A stretch of 64,000 nt of DNA from Verrucosispora sp. NA02020 (GCF_013364215.1 NZ_CP054923.1:434001-498000), one strand, 5' to 3'. Numbered from the stretch's first letter, positions 7,980 through 15,588 are shown. A program made the numbers and translations. The notes: a model not told the origin generated them from the sequence alone.

Positions 7980-8699
7980 TCAGCTCGGCACGACGTCGGA
8001 GATCACCACGGTGACGTTGTCCGGCGCGCCGGCCTGGTGGGCGAGCTTCACCAACTGCTCACCGCACTGGTGGCGGTCGGTGTGCAGGCTCAGGGCGGCG
8101 GCGATCGCGTCGTCGGTCACATAGTCCGAGAGCCCGTCACTGCAGAGCAGCAGCCGGTCGCCGGCCGCCACGTTCACCGAGCCCATCGTCGGCGGCGCGT
8201 CCGCGCCCTGCACCGCACGGGTCACCAGCGACCGCTGCGGATGGTGCCGGGCCTGCTCCCGGGTCAACGTGCCCTGGTCGACGAGCGCCTGCACGAACGT
8301 GTCGTCCCGGGTCAACTGCCGCAGCCGGCCCTCCCGCAGCAGATAGCAGCGCGAGTCGCCGACCTGCGCCAACACCAGCGTGTCCCCGGCGAGCAGGGCC
8401 GCCGTGAGCGTCGTGCCCATGCCGTCCCGGGCGGGCTCGGCGGCGATCGCCGCGTGAATACGTTGGTTGGCGGTGCTCACCACGGCCCGTAGCGAGTCGG
8501 TGGCGGCGTCCGGTGCGGTGGGCGGGATCAACTCGTCCAGGATCCGGATGACGATCTCGCTGGCGACCTCACCGGCGGGCAGCCCACCCATGCCGTCGGC
8601 CACCGCGACGAGGCGCTCACCAGCGAGCGCGGAGTCCTCGTTGTTGGTGCGGACCAGGCCGATGTCGTTGAGGATGGCCGAGCGGAGGATCAGCGTCAT
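7980..8699 (-). CDS. PP2C-family serine/threonine phosphatase
   Basis: This 239-residue soluble PP2C/Stp1-type phosphatase removes phosphate from Ser/Thr of kinase targets using two metal ions. Metal-binding motifs are visible in order: RTNNEDS near residue 20, VAVADGMGG near 35, GDSRCYLLREG in the middle, LLLCSDGLSDYV near 180 and DNVTVVISDV at the end. It has no membrane segment, unlike PstP of the cell-division cluster. It stands alone, so its partner kinase is not in the window. It is divergent from the LuxR-type gene, and the CTACGCA palindrome lies between the two starts. Confidence 0.9.
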   Translation of the reverse strand: MTLILRSAILNDIGLVRTNNEDSALAGERLVAVADGMGGLPAGEVASEIVIRILDELIPPTAPDAATDSLRAVVSTANQRIHAAIAAEPARDGMGTTLTAALLAGDTLVLAQVGDSRCYLLREGRLRQLTRDDTFVQALVDQGTLTREQARHHPQRSLVTRAVQGADAPPTMGSVNVAAGDRLLLCSDGLSDYVTDDAIAAALSLHTDRHQCGEQLVKLAHQAGAPDNVTVVISDVVPS

Positions 8700-8734
8700 G
8701 GGTCAAGCTTGCCAAGAACACCCTTCCCGCGTCT

Positions 8735-8755
8735 CTACGCACTACTGCGTAGGGT
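8735..8755 (+). promoter_or_regulatory. Palindromic operator and -10 box of the LuxR-type gene
   Basis: CTACGCA, 4-nt loop, TGCGTAG (8735-8752) is a perfect inverted repeat. Its right arm overlaps TAGGGT (8750-8755), which stands 6 nt before ATG 8762. LuxR/NarL-type regulators bind such short palindromes, so autoregulation of a leaderless message is likely. Confidence 0.5.
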
Positions 8756-8761
8756 TGAGGA

Positions 8762-9904
8762 ATGTTGCCGATGTCCATGGTCGGGCGCGCCGACGAGCTG
8801 GCTGAGCTGGGCCGAGTGTGGTCCACCGTGGCTGGTCGGAGGCGTCGAACACCGGCCGTCGTGGTCGTCACCGGCGGCGCGGGCGTCGGCAAGAGCCTGT
8901 TGGTCGCCGCCGCGCTGGACGAACTCACCCCACGACCGGCGATGGTGCTCAGCGGCGCCGCCCGGGTGCACAGTCCGGCACCGTACGACTGGCTGGCCGC
9001 CGTGCTCAGCGGACGCGACCCCGACCGGCTCGACCTGCCGGCCGACACCGTGCCGCCGGACGCGCTGGCCTGGCTCGCCCAACAACCCACCGCGCCACGC
9101 GAGCGCTACGCCCCCGGCACGCTGCTGCGCCTCGCCGTACGTGCCGTCCGGGCGCTGGTCGGCACCGGCCCGGCCGTCCTCGTGGTCGAGGATCTGCACG
9201 CGCTCGACCCGGCCAGCCTCAACCTGATCGGCGAACTCGCCACCGCCCCCGGACTGCCCGCCCTGCTGGTGGTGGCGACCCGACCCGCCGCGCACGCGGT
9301 CGCCCCGGAACTCGCCGGCCGCACCCTGGCCCGGCTCTGCGGCGTACCCGGGGCGGTGCGCCAGCACCTCGGGCCGCTGCGCCCGGTCGAGGTGGCCGAG
9401 GTGCTGACCCAGGTGTACGCCGGCCACCCGCTGCCCGGTCGACTGGTACGCGGCGTCTGGCGGAGCACCGGCGGCAACCCGTACGCGCTCACCGAGCTGC
9501 TCGCCGCGTACGCCGGACAGCCACCCGAGGCGCTGCTCGCCCCGGTCGACGTCCCGCCCGCGTTCGACGGACGGCCTCGGCCTGCCCGTCGAGGTGTGCC
9601 GCCGTTCGACGCCGACGGTGGGCGGGCGGCGTCGGGGCTGTCGCGTATGCCGGAGTCGTCGGGGGCGTCGGCGGGCGGCACCGGACTGTCGGCCGAGTTG
9701 ACCGGGCGGGAGGTGGAGGTGCTCGACTGCCTGGTCGCCGGGATGTCCAACAAGCAGGTGGCGAGCGCCCTGGGCATCTCGGTGCGGACGGTCACCGTGC
9801 ACGTGTCCAACCTGCTGCGCAAGACCGGCTCGGCCTCGCGTACCGAGGTGGCGCTCTGGGCGGTACGCCAACGGCTCGCCGAACCCACCCCCGCCGAGAT
9901 GTAA
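8762..9904 (+). CDS. ATPase-LuxR transcriptional regulator (short LAL type)
   Basis: This is a 380-residue regulator. The N-terminal AAA/STAND-like ATPase has Walker A GGAGVGKS near residue 40 and Walker B VLVVEDLHALD near 140. A linker of about 55 low-complexity residues leads to a C-terminal LuxR helix-turn-helix (LTGREVEVLDCL, SNKQVASALGIS, VTVHVSNLLRKTG). Typical LAL regulators are 800-1000 residues, so this one lacks the middle TPR-like sensor region; it may be a natural short form or a deletion product. The stop codon TAA lies inside the first arm of the 58-nt repeat, giving the last residues EM. Targets are unknown. Confidence 0.87.
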   Translation: MLPMSMVGRADELAELGRVWSTVAGRRRRTPAVVVVTGGAGVGKSLLVAAALDELTPRPAMVLSGAARVHSPAPYDWLAAVLSGRDPDRLDLPADTVPPDALAWLAQQPTAPRERYAPGTLLRLAVRAVRALVGTGPAVLVVEDLHALDPASLNLIGELATAPGLPALLVVATRPAAHAVAPELAGRTLARLCGVPGAVRQHLGPLRPVEVAEVLTQVYAGHPLPGRLVRGVWRSTGGNPYALTELLAAYAGQPPEALLAPVDVPPAFDGRPRPARRGVPPFDADGGRAASGLSRMPESSGASAGGTGLSAELTGREVEVLDCLVAGMSNKQVASALGISVRTVTVHVSNLLRKTGSASRTEVALWAVRQRLAEPTPAEM

Positions 9905-9956
9905 GGAAGGGACCCTTCCTATACACGAGGCGTTAGCAGGGGGCCCTTCCTTACAT
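9899..9956. repeat. 58-nt dispersed palindromic repeat, copy 1 (between convergent genes)
   Basis: Perfect 13-bp outer arms (ATGTAAGGAAGGG and its complement) enclose an inner ACGAGGCGTTAG core. The left arm carries the LuxR-type stop codon and the right arm carries the stop codon of the convergent XRE-cupin gene, so the element acts as both gene ends and probably as a two-way terminator. Related copies lie at 39558-39615 (opposite orientation) and 50574-50631. Confidence 0.85.
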
Positions 9957-10493
9957 CCGGGGGTAGCGCAGGAGCAGGCTTGCGGCCACCTCCTCGTCGC
10001 CCACGGCGGCGTAGAGGTGCGGCACGTCGGACGTCCAGCGCAGGTGGCCACCGGCGGCGACGGTCAGCGGCGCGTCGACCGGGCCGGCGCGCAGCACCCC
10101 GGCGAAGACGGTCACGTGCTCGGTCACCCCGGGTTGGTGCGCGGGGGAGAGCTGGCCGGGGCCGGGCGCCACCCGCATCCGGTACAGCTCGTACGTCGCG
10201 TCCGAGTCGTCGAAGACCTCCAGCAGCGTCGCGCTGACCGCCGCGCCGCGTACGGTCGGCCCGGCCGACGGCCCGGAGAGCACGGCGGTCAGCGGTACGC
10301 CGAGCTGCGCGGTGATCGCGTACAACGTCTCCAGGGTGGGGTTGCGGACGCCGTTCTCCAGTCCGGAGAGCGTCGCCTTGCCCACTCCCGCCAGCCGGGA
10401 CAGCGCGGAGAGCGAGATGCCGCGCGCCTCGCGGAGGGCGCGGACCCGCTGGCCGATCGCGGCGGTGTCCGAATCTGGTGGTGGCTGCGACAT
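9951..10493 (-). CDS. XRE-family regulator with C-terminal cupin domain
   Basis: This is a 180-residue DNA-binding protein. Residues 10-70 are an XRE helix-turn-helix (RVRALREARGISLSALSRLAGVGKATLSGLENG) and residues 95-180 a small cupin (SPAHQPGVTEHVTVFAGVLRAG, AGGHLRW). The pattern fits ligand-sensing repressors of the PuuR/SutR type. It is divergent from benE with a perfect palindrome between them, so it most likely controls the transporter and itself. Its stop codon and last codons lie in the 58-nt repeat. Confidence 0.87.
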   Translation of the reverse strand: MSQPPPDSDTAAIGQRVRALREARGISLSALSRLAGVGKATLSGLENGVRNPTLETLYAITAQLGVPLTAVLSGPSAGPTVRGAAVSATLLEVFDDSDATYELYRMRVAPGPGQLSPAHQPGVTEHVTVFAGVLRAGPVDAPLTVAAGGHLRWTSDVPHLYAAVGDEEVAASLLLRYPRM

Positions 10494-10517
10494 CCCGATA
10501 TGGTGCTACACGCCGCT

Positions 10518-10533
10518 GTTCCGTAAACGGAAC
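10518..10533. promoter_or_regulatory. Operator GTTCCGT-AA-ACGGAAC between XRE-cupin and benE
   Basis: This is a perfect 7-bp inverted repeat with a 2-nt centre, 24 nt upstream of the XRE start and 20 nt upstream of the benE start. Its central position between divergent genes and its size fit an XRE dimer site. Confidence 0.6.
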
Positions 10534-10553
10534 GGTCGGGAAGGGGTGGGGTC

Positions 10554-11795
10554 ATGGCGGGACGGACACAGCCGATCCTCGCGGGGGTGGTGACCGCGCT
10601 GGTCGGGTTCGCCAGCTCGTTCACGGTGGTGCTTGCCGGGCTGCGCGCGGCCGGCGCGAGCGAGGCGCAGGCCGCCTCCGGGCTGCTCGTCCTCTGCGTC
10701 GCCTCCGGGCTCTGCGCCGTCTGGCTCGGCCTGCGGCACCGGATGCCGCTGAGCATCGCCTGGTCCACGCCCGGCGCGGCGCTGCTCATCGCGACCGGCC
10801 CGGTGCCCGGCGGGTGGCCGGTCGCCGTCGGCGCGTTCCTCGTCTCGGGCCTGCTCATCGTCGCCGCCGGCCTGTTCCCGGCCCTCGGCCGCGCCGTCGC
10901 CGCGATACCCAAACCCATCGCCGGGGCGATGCTCGCCGGGGTGTTGCTGCCGCTCTGCACCGCACCGGTACGCGCCCTCGTCGACGTGCCGCACCTCGCC
11001 GCGCCGGTGCTGGTCTCCTGGTTGGTGCTGCACCGCTTCGCCCGGCGTTGGGCGGTCCCCGGGGCACTGGTGGTCGCCGCCGTCGCGATCGCGCTGACCA
11101 CGTCGGGCGGTGGCACCGGTGGACTGCGGCCGGTGTTCACGCTGACCATGCCGGCGTGGAGCCTGTCGGCGCTGATCGGTGTGGCACTGCCGCTGTTCCT
11201 GGTGACCATGGCCGCGCAGAACGTGCCCGGCACCGCCGTCCTGGTCGGCTACGGTTACCGGCCCCCGCTCGGCTCGGCGCTGCGGACCACGGGACTGGCC
11301 AGCATGGCCGTGGCGCCCGCCGGTGGTCACGCGGTCAACCTGGCGGCGATCACCGCCGCGCTGGCTGCCGGACCGGACGCGCACCCCGACCCGGACCGCC
11401 GCTGGATCGCCTCGGTGACCGCCGGCATCGGGCTGGCGATGCTCGGATTGGGTGCCGGTGCGGTCACCACGCTCGTCGGTTGGGCGCCACCCGTACTGAT
11501 CGAGGCGGTCGCCGGACTGGCTCTGCTCGGCGCGCTGGCCACCGCCCTGACCGCGGCGCTGGCCGATCCCACGGCCCGGGAGGCCGCCGTGGTGACCCTG
11601 GTGGTCACCGCCTCCGGGGTGTCGCTGATCGGCATCGGCGGCGCCTTCTGGGGCCTGGTGGCCGGCTGCCTGATGTTCCTGATCTTCCGTCCCCGCCGCC
11701 CCACGCCGACGCTGTCGACCCCGGTCACCGAACCCGACCGGCCTGCTGCCGCGCCCGCCCCGACCGCCGGGTCCGTCCCGACTCAGACGTCGTGA
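10554..11795 (+). CDS. benE: BenE-family benzoate/H+ symporter-like transporter
   Basis: This 413-residue membrane protein has about 11-12 hydrophobic helices and belongs to the BenE family of benzoate/proton symporters. Matching features are the MPLSIAWSTPGAALL stretch near residue 65, IPKPIAGAMLAGVLLP near 120 and GYGYRPPLGSALRTTG near 225. No benzoate-catabolism genes are nearby, so the real substrate may differ. A ribosome site (GGAAGGGG) precedes ATG 10554. The divergent XRE-cupin gene and shared operator suggest substrate-induced expression. The C-terminal 40 residues are a disordered Pro/Thr tail. Confidence 0.85.
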   Translation: MAGRTQPILAGVVTALVGFASSFTVVLAGLRAAGASEAQAASGLLVLCVASGLCAVWLGLRHRMPLSIAWSTPGAALLIATGPVPGGWPVAVGAFLVSGLLIVAAGLFPALGRAVAAIPKPIAGAMLAGVLLPLCTAPVRALVDVPHLAAPVLVSWLVLHRFARRWAVPGALVVAAVAIALTTSGGGTGGLRPVFTLTMPAWSLSALIGVALPLFLVTMAAQNVPGTAVLVGYGYRPPLGSALRTTGLASMAVAPAGGHAVNLAAITAALAAGPDAHPDPDRRWIASVTAGIGLAMLGLGAGAVTTLVGWAPPVLIEAVAGLALLGALATALTAALADPTAREAAVVTLVVTASGVSLIGIGGAFWGLVAGCLMFLIFRPRRPTPTLSTPVTEPDRPAAAPAPTAGSVPTQTS

Positions 11796-11811
11796 GCGGG
11801 CCGAGGCGGGG

Positions 11812-12186
11812 TCAGTCCTCCGGAGGGAGGTCGGCGGCGAGGACGTCGAGCCGAACCTCTCCGTCGACGACGGTGTTGATCTGGTCGGCCAGTACGTAGA
11901 CGGCACCGGTGGGGACCAGTTCGGTGGAGACCTTCAGGTAACCGGTGCGCAGCAGGCGGGCGGCCAGGTCCGCAGGAACGTCGGGTTCCTCCGTGGCGGC
12001 GGACTCGATCAACTCGTCCAGGCTGCTGCCAGGGTCGGCGGTGGGCGCCTGCACGGTCACGGCGTTCGGGTCACCGCGCTGGACCAGGTCCACCGTGCCG
12101 ACGTCGAGGCCGGCGGCGTCCACCACCCGCATGCCGGTGGTGACCCGCGAGACGGTGGTCTGTTGATCGATGCCCTGCTGCTCCAT
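11812..12186 (-). CDS. Conserved hypothetical protein with PRC-barrel/DUF2171-like start
   Basis: I do not recognise a firm family for this acidic, soluble 124-residue protein. The N-terminal part VTTGMRVVDAAGLDVGTVDLVQ resembles the first beta-strands of PRC-barrel or DUF2171 domains. The C-terminal half (ADLAARLLRTGYLKV, GAVYVLADQINTVVDGEVRLDV) has a similar strand-turn-strand pattern, so two related half-domains are possible. It has no signal peptide or membrane helix. It ends 17 nt from benE on the other strand and starts about 130 nt from the SOS-box gene. Confidence 0.6.
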   Translation of the reverse strand: MEQQGIDQQTTVSRVTTGMRVVDAAGLDVGTVDLVQRGDPNAVTVQAPTADPGSSLDELIESAATEEPDVPADLAARLLRTGYLKVSTELVPTGAVYVLADQINTVVDGEVRLDVLAADLPPED

Positions 12187-12262
12187 ACTCCGCGCGGTTC
12201 CCGCCCCCCACTGCTCCTAAACCACCCACCCCGTCCGGTACGCCCCACCCCTCCGCCTTGTC

Positions 12263-12317
12263 GATCAAGAAGTTCGGGTCGCGTTCGCGGCGGTGGCGAG
12301 ACGAAAACTTCTTGATC
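12263..12317. repeat. Inverted repeat GATCAAGAAGTT, possible dispersed element or terminator
   Basis: GATCAAGAAGTT (12263-12274) and AACTTCTTGATC (12306-12317) are perfect 12-bp arms around a 31-nt GC-rich spacer. The right arm contains the stop codon of the minus-strand small gene. The AT-rich arms stand out from the surroundings, which suggests an inserted repeat that now ends the gene. Confidence 0.65.
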
Positions 12318-12585
12318 AACCCGGGCTGGGGGTGGAGGGTGGGGGGGAGGGCCAGGGGGATGGGGGGCGGGGGGATAGTTCGCGCCAGGTGTCGGGGCCC
12401 TGGAGCAGTGCGCGTACCGTCTCCTCGGCGTCGTCGACGGTGTCGTACTCGTAGAACCGGGATGCGCCCTCGGCCCCGCCGGCACGCTGTTCCACGTACC
12501 AGCGATCGGCGTCCGCCCGGAGGAAGACGTCCCGTCGGGCCAGCCGCCCCCATTTCCCGTTCCACCAGTGCTTTCGCTGCTCCAT
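12316..12585 (-). CDS. Small conserved hypothetical protein behind a LexA box (probable SOS gene)
   Basis: I do not recognise a named family. The 89-residue product has a basic, Trp-rich N-terminus (HWWNGKWGRLARRDVF), a central RWYVEQRAGG segment, an acidic helix (DDAEETVRALLQ) and WREL, then a Pro/Ser tail of about 18 residues. The tail is read from GC-rich spacer DNA up to the inverted repeat, so the ancestral protein probably ended near residue 71. ATG 12585 stands 6 nt after TAGAGT, and a perfect LexA consensus adjoins that box, so the gene should be induced by DNA damage from a leaderless mRNA. No catalytic motif is visible. Confidence 0.7.
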   Translation of the reverse strand: MEQRKHWWNGKWGRLARRDVFLRADADRWYVEQRAGGAEGASRFYEYDTVDDAEETVRALLQGPDTWRELSPRPPSPWPSPPPSTPSPG

Positions 12586-12591
12586 GGCGGG

Positions 12592-12613
12592 ACTCTATCG
12601 AACATGTGTTCGA
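12592..12613 (-). promoter_or_regulatory. Perfect LexA (SOS) box abutting a TAGAGT -10 box
   Basis: TCGAAC-ATGT-GTTCGA (12598-12613) matches the actinobacterial LexA consensus TCGAACnnnnGTTCGA at all 12 fixed positions. It touches TAGAGT (12597-12592 on the minus strand), which is 6 nt from ATG 12585. LexA bound here would block the promoter. Confidence 0.8.
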
Positions 12614-12620
12614 CATGGAG

Positions 12621-12649
12621 CGGCCCCTGCGGGATTCCCACAGGGGCCG
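12621..12649 (-). terminator. Hairpin terminator of mscL
   Basis: CGGCCCCTG pairs with CAGGGGCCG, and the loop itself contains GGG-ATT-CCC. The stem lies 17 nt beyond the mscL stop on the minus strand and upstream of the SOS promoter, so it separates the two genes. Confidence 0.7.
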
Positions 12650-12666
12650 ATGTGCGGGTGCCGGGT

Positions 12667-13140
12667 TCAGCGCCCGGTGGGCGGTTCCTCCCGGCGGCCG
12701 AGCACGTCGTCCAGGGCGCCGCGCTGCTGGGCCGGGGTGGTCCGGCCGGAGGCGACCAGGGCGTCCCGGATCTCGGTGAGCAGCTTGACCTCCTCGCTCG
12801 GTGCCGAGGGCGGCGGCTCCTCGCCCCGCTTGCGGCGCTCGGCCAGCTTGTTCATCGGGAAGACGACCAGGAAGTACAGCGCCGCCGCGGTGAGCAGGAA
12901 CGTGATCAGCGCGTTGACGAAGGCGACCCAGTCGAACGGGATGCCCTCGATCGTCGGTGCGGTGCCCTCTAGGCCCTTGTCGCTTCCGGTGATCAGCACC
13001 ACGAAGACGCGGATCAGCGGTTCCAGGAACGACTTGGTGAGCTGCGTGACCACGCCGGTGAACGCGGCGCCGATGACGACGCCGACCGCGAGGTCGACGA
13101 CGTTGCCGCGCATGATGAAGTCTTTGAAGCCCTTGAGCAT
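12667..13140 (-). CDS. mscL: Large-conductance mechanosensitive channel MscL
   Basis: MscL forms a pentameric membrane pore that opens under tension and releases solutes on sudden osmotic downshift. The 157-residue product has the family start MLKGFKDFIMRGNVVDLAVGV, pore helix TM1 with GVVIGAAF, an extracellular loop with Gly/Thr-rich sequence, TM2 (VAFVNALITFLLTAAALYFLVV) and the cytoplasmic helix EVKLLTEIRDAL. ATG 13140 has an AGGAG ribosome site. It is monocistronic, with the divergently placed hairpin 12621-12649 as terminator. Confidence 0.97.
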   Translation of the reverse strand: MLKGFKDFIMRGNVVDLAVGVVIGAAFTGVVTQLTKSFLEPLIRVFVVLITGSDKGLEGTAPTIEGIPFDWVAFVNALITFLLTAAALYFLVVFPMNKLAERRKRGEEPPPSAPSEEVKLLTEIRDALVASGRTTPAQQRGALDDVLGRREEPPTGR

Positions 13141-13179
13141 CCGTACTCCTGAGGTGTCCGGTTTTTCGTCGAGGACAAC

Positions 13180-13860
13180 CTATGCCTTGGGTGCGGACTC
13201 CAGGAAAGCACCGGCCTCCCGGGCCGCCAGCTCCGGGTCGCCGGCCCGGATGGCGGCCACCAGGCGGGCGTGGTCGACGTGCCGGTCCGGTGTCAGGGCG
13301 TCACCCATGGCCTGCGCGACGGTGCTGCGCAGGGCGGTCGCGACCGAGGCGTAGAGCTCGGCGAGCATGCCGTTGTGCGCCGCCGCGACGACGGCGGTGT
13401 GCAGCGCGACGTCGGCCTCCACGAACTCGGCGACCTCGCCGCCGCGCCAGGCCGCCTCGCGGGCCGCCAGCGCGGCGTCGAGGGCGGCCAGGTCCTCGGC
13501 GGTACGTCGGCGCGCGGCGAGCCGGGCGGCCTCCACCTCGAAGGCACGGCGTACCTCGATCACCTCGGTCATCCGGTCGTCGGTGAGGCGGCGGGCCACC
13601 ACGGGTGCCAGTTCGTCGGTGGAGAGCACGTACGTCCCGGAGCCCTGCCGGCACTCCAGCACTCCGGCGTGGGCCAGGGCCCGGACCGCCTCGCGGACCG
13701 TGTTGCGCCCCACGCCGAGATCCTCGACGAGTTGCGGCTCGGTCGGGATGCGGCTGCCCACCGGCCATTCGCCGGCCATGATCCGTCGCCGCAGTCGAGT
13801 GATGGTCTCGTTCGTCCGTCGGCCCCGGGGCGGGACGGCGGAATCAATCGCTGGTGGCAC
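13180..13860 (-). CDS. GntR/FadR-subfamily regulator (FCD ligand domain)
   Basis: This is a 226-residue regulator. The N-terminal GntR winged helix is clear (ITRLRRRIMAGEWPVGSRIPTE, VGRNTVREAVRALAHAGVLE). The C-terminal all-helical FCD domain keeps likely metal/ligand residues: Asp and His in EADVALHTAVV and His residues in VDHARLVAAI. It is divergent from a CynX/NimT-type MFS gene, its probable target. No clean FadR operator (TGGTnnnACCA) was found in the short spacer 13861-13910, so the binding site is left open. Confidence 0.88.
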   Translation of the reverse strand: MPPAIDSAVPPRGRRTNETITRLRRRIMAGEWPVGSRIPTEPQLVEDLGVGRNTVREAVRALAHAGVLECRQGSGTYVLSTDELAPVVARRLTDDRMTEVIEVRRAFEVEAARLAARRRTAEDLAALDAALAAREAAWRGGEVAEFVEADVALHTAVVAAAHNGMLAELYASVATALRSTVAQAMGDALTPDRHVDHARLVAAIRAGDPELAAREAGAFLESAPKA

Positions 13861-13897
13861 TGGTTACAGCCACTCGCCGAAATTCATCCCATGATTG

Positions 13898-13903
13898 TAG
13901 GTT
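13898..13903 (+). promoter_or_regulatory. Putative -10 box of the MFS gene
   Basis: TAGGTT stands 7 nt before ATG 13911, the leaderless arrangement seen repeatedly in this window. The overlapping GAGG could also serve as a ribosome site. Confidence 0.4.
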
Positions 13904-13910
13904 CGAGGTC

Positions 13911-15224
13911 ATGACTCCGCCAGCCGCCGGCACCCCCGCCACCACTGCACCGACCGCCGGCGCCGCACCCGCTGCGACCGGGACCGCTGACGCCGGAAAC
14001 CCGGTGGGCGGGGCGGATCGGGCGCGTGCCGGGTGGCTGCTGCTGGTCGGGATGCTGCTGGTGGCGCTGAACCTGCGGGCCGCGATGACCAGCCTCGGCG
14101 CACTGCTCGACGAGGTACGCGTCGGGTTGGCGCTCTCCGGCGCGATGGCGGGCGCCGTCACGACCCTGCCGGCCGTGGCGTTCGCCGGGTTGGGTGCGAC
14201 CACGCCGTGGCTGGTCCGGCGGCTCTCCGCCCCGCGACTGCTGGTGCTGGCGATGATCGCGCTCACCGTCGGGCAGGTGCTGCGGGTGGTGACCGGGTCC
14301 GCCGTGGTGTTCCTGGCCACCAGCGCGCTCGCGCTGGCCGGGATCGCGGTGGCGAACATCCTGCTGCCGATGCTGGTCAAGCAACACTTCCCGCACCGGA
14401 CCGGCCTGGTCACCGGGGTGTACATGATGACGTTGACGGTGGGGGCGACGGCGGCTGCCGCCGCTGCGGTGCCGGTGGCGCACGCCTTCGGCTCGTGGCG
14501 GGCCGGACTGGGTGTCTGGGCGGCGCTCGCGGCGGTGGCCGTACTCCCGTGGTTGCCGGCGGCGCTGCGGACCGGTGGGGCCGCGCGGCGGTCGGGTCGG
14601 CACGGCGGGCGGGCGCGTCTGCGGATCAGTCCCGCGCGCACCCGGCTCGGCTGGGCGATGGCGCTCTATTTCGGCGCGCAGTCGCTGAGCGCGTACGCGA
14701 TCATGGGCTGGCTGGCCGTGCTGTTCCGGGACGCCGGTTTCCGGCCGCAGGACGCCGGCCTGCTGCTGGCCGGGGTGACCGCGCTCGGGGTGCCGATCGC
14801 GCTGCTGATGCCGACGCTGGCCGGTCGGCTGAGCGACCTGCGGCTGCTGGTGCTGGCGTTGACCGCCGCCTCCAGCGTGGCCTATCTGGGGCTGGCGTTC
14901 GCGCCGCGTGGCGGGGCGGTGCTCTGGGTGGTGCTGCTGGCGTTGGGGCAGGGTGCCTTCCCGCTCATCCTGGCCACCATCGGGCTGCGGGCGCGTACGG
15001 CCGACGGGACGGTCGCGTTGTCGGCCTTCACGCAGAGCGTCGGGTACCTCATCGCGGCGCTCGGGCCGCTGCTGGTCGGGATCCTGCACGAGTCCACCGG
15101 TGGGTGGACGGCACCCCTGGGCTTCCTGCTGGTCGCACTCGCCGTGCAGACCGGGGCAGGAATCGTCATCGCTCGCCCTCGGTACATCGAGGACGAGCGA
15201 GGCCCGGCCGTGGCCGGTGGGTAG
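13911..15224 (+). CDS. MFS transporter, CynX/NimT family
   Basis: This is a 437-residue secondary transporter with about 12 helices. After a disordered 40-residue N-terminus, LLLVGMLLVALNLRAAMTSLGALL is the typical first helix and loop of CynX/NimT-type MFS proteins, whose known members carry cyanate or 2-nitroimidazole. The substrate here is unknown. GxLADR-like loop features appear as TPWLVRRLSAPRL and MPTLAGRLSDLR between helices 2-3 and 8-9. ATG 13911 was preferred over an upstream in-frame ATG because the extra codons overlap the regulator's promoter side. The divergent FadR-type gene is the likely regulator. Confidence 0.85.
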   Translation: MTPPAAGTPATTAPTAGAAPAATGTADAGNPVGGADRARAGWLLLVGMLLVALNLRAAMTSLGALLDEVRVGLALSGAMAGAVTTLPAVAFAGLGATTPWLVRRLSAPRLLVLAMIALTVGQVLRVVTGSAVVFLATSALALAGIAVANILLPMLVKQHFPHRTGLVTGVYMMTLTVGATAAAAAAVPVAHAFGSWRAGLGVWAALAAVAVLPWLPAALRTGGAARRSGRHGGRARLRISPARTRLGWAMALYFGAQSLSAYAIMGWLAVLFRDAGFRPQDAGLLLAGVTALGVPIALLMPTLAGRLSDLRLLVLALTAASSVAYLGLAFAPRGGAVLWVVLLALGQGAFPLILATIGLRARTADGTVALSAFTQSVGYLIAALGPLLVGILHESTGGWTAPLGFLLVALAVQTGAGIVIARPRYIEDERGPAVAGG

Positions 15225-15234
15225 CGCGGTGGGG

Positions 15235-15588
15235 TCAGGAGGAGGTGGTGGGTTCCCCCGCGACCGCCTCGTCGACCGTCGGATAGGTGTGCAGGACCTC
15301 CACGAGGCCACTCACCTCGAGGATGCGCAGCACGCCGCGTTGTGGCGCGGCCAACCGGACCACCCCGCCGGCCTCGTCGGAGCTGTTCTTCGCGCGGACG
15401 AACACCGACAGACCGGTGGAATCGCAGAACGAGACATCCGACAGGTCGAACACGAGGCGGCTGCGCCCCTTGTCGAGCAGGTCGGTGATCTGGTCCTGCA
15501 GTTGCGGTGCGGTGGCCATGTCCAGTTCACCTGCGACCGACACCACGACCACGTCGCCGCGTTGCTCCGTGTGCACCGTCAGGGACAT
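15235..15588 (-). CDS. STAS-domain anti-sigma factor antagonist
   Basis: This 117-residue SpoIIAA/RsbV-like protein binds anti-sigma factor kinases unless phosphorylated. The STAS fold shows as VVVVSVAGELDMATAPQL, SRLVFDLSDVSFCDSTGLSVFV (phosphorylatable Ser in DST) and GVVRLAAPQRGVLRILEVSGL. ATG 15588 has an AGGAGG ribosome site about 10 nt upstream. It is head-to-head with the stressosome operon 165 bp away, and the PP2C proteins encoded there are plausible phosphatases for it. Confidence 0.92.
   Translation of the reverse strand: MSLTVHTEQRGDVVVVSVAGELDMATAPQLQDQITDLLDKGRSRLVFDLSDVSFCDSTGLSVFVRAKNSSDEAGGVVRLAAPQRGVLRILEVSGLVEVLHTYPTVDEAVAGEPTTSS

Noticed and set aside
13861..13910. FadR-type operator between the GntR and MFS genes
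   Set aside because: No TGGTnnnACCA-like palindrome was found in the 50-nt gap; a looser site cannot be judged by eye.
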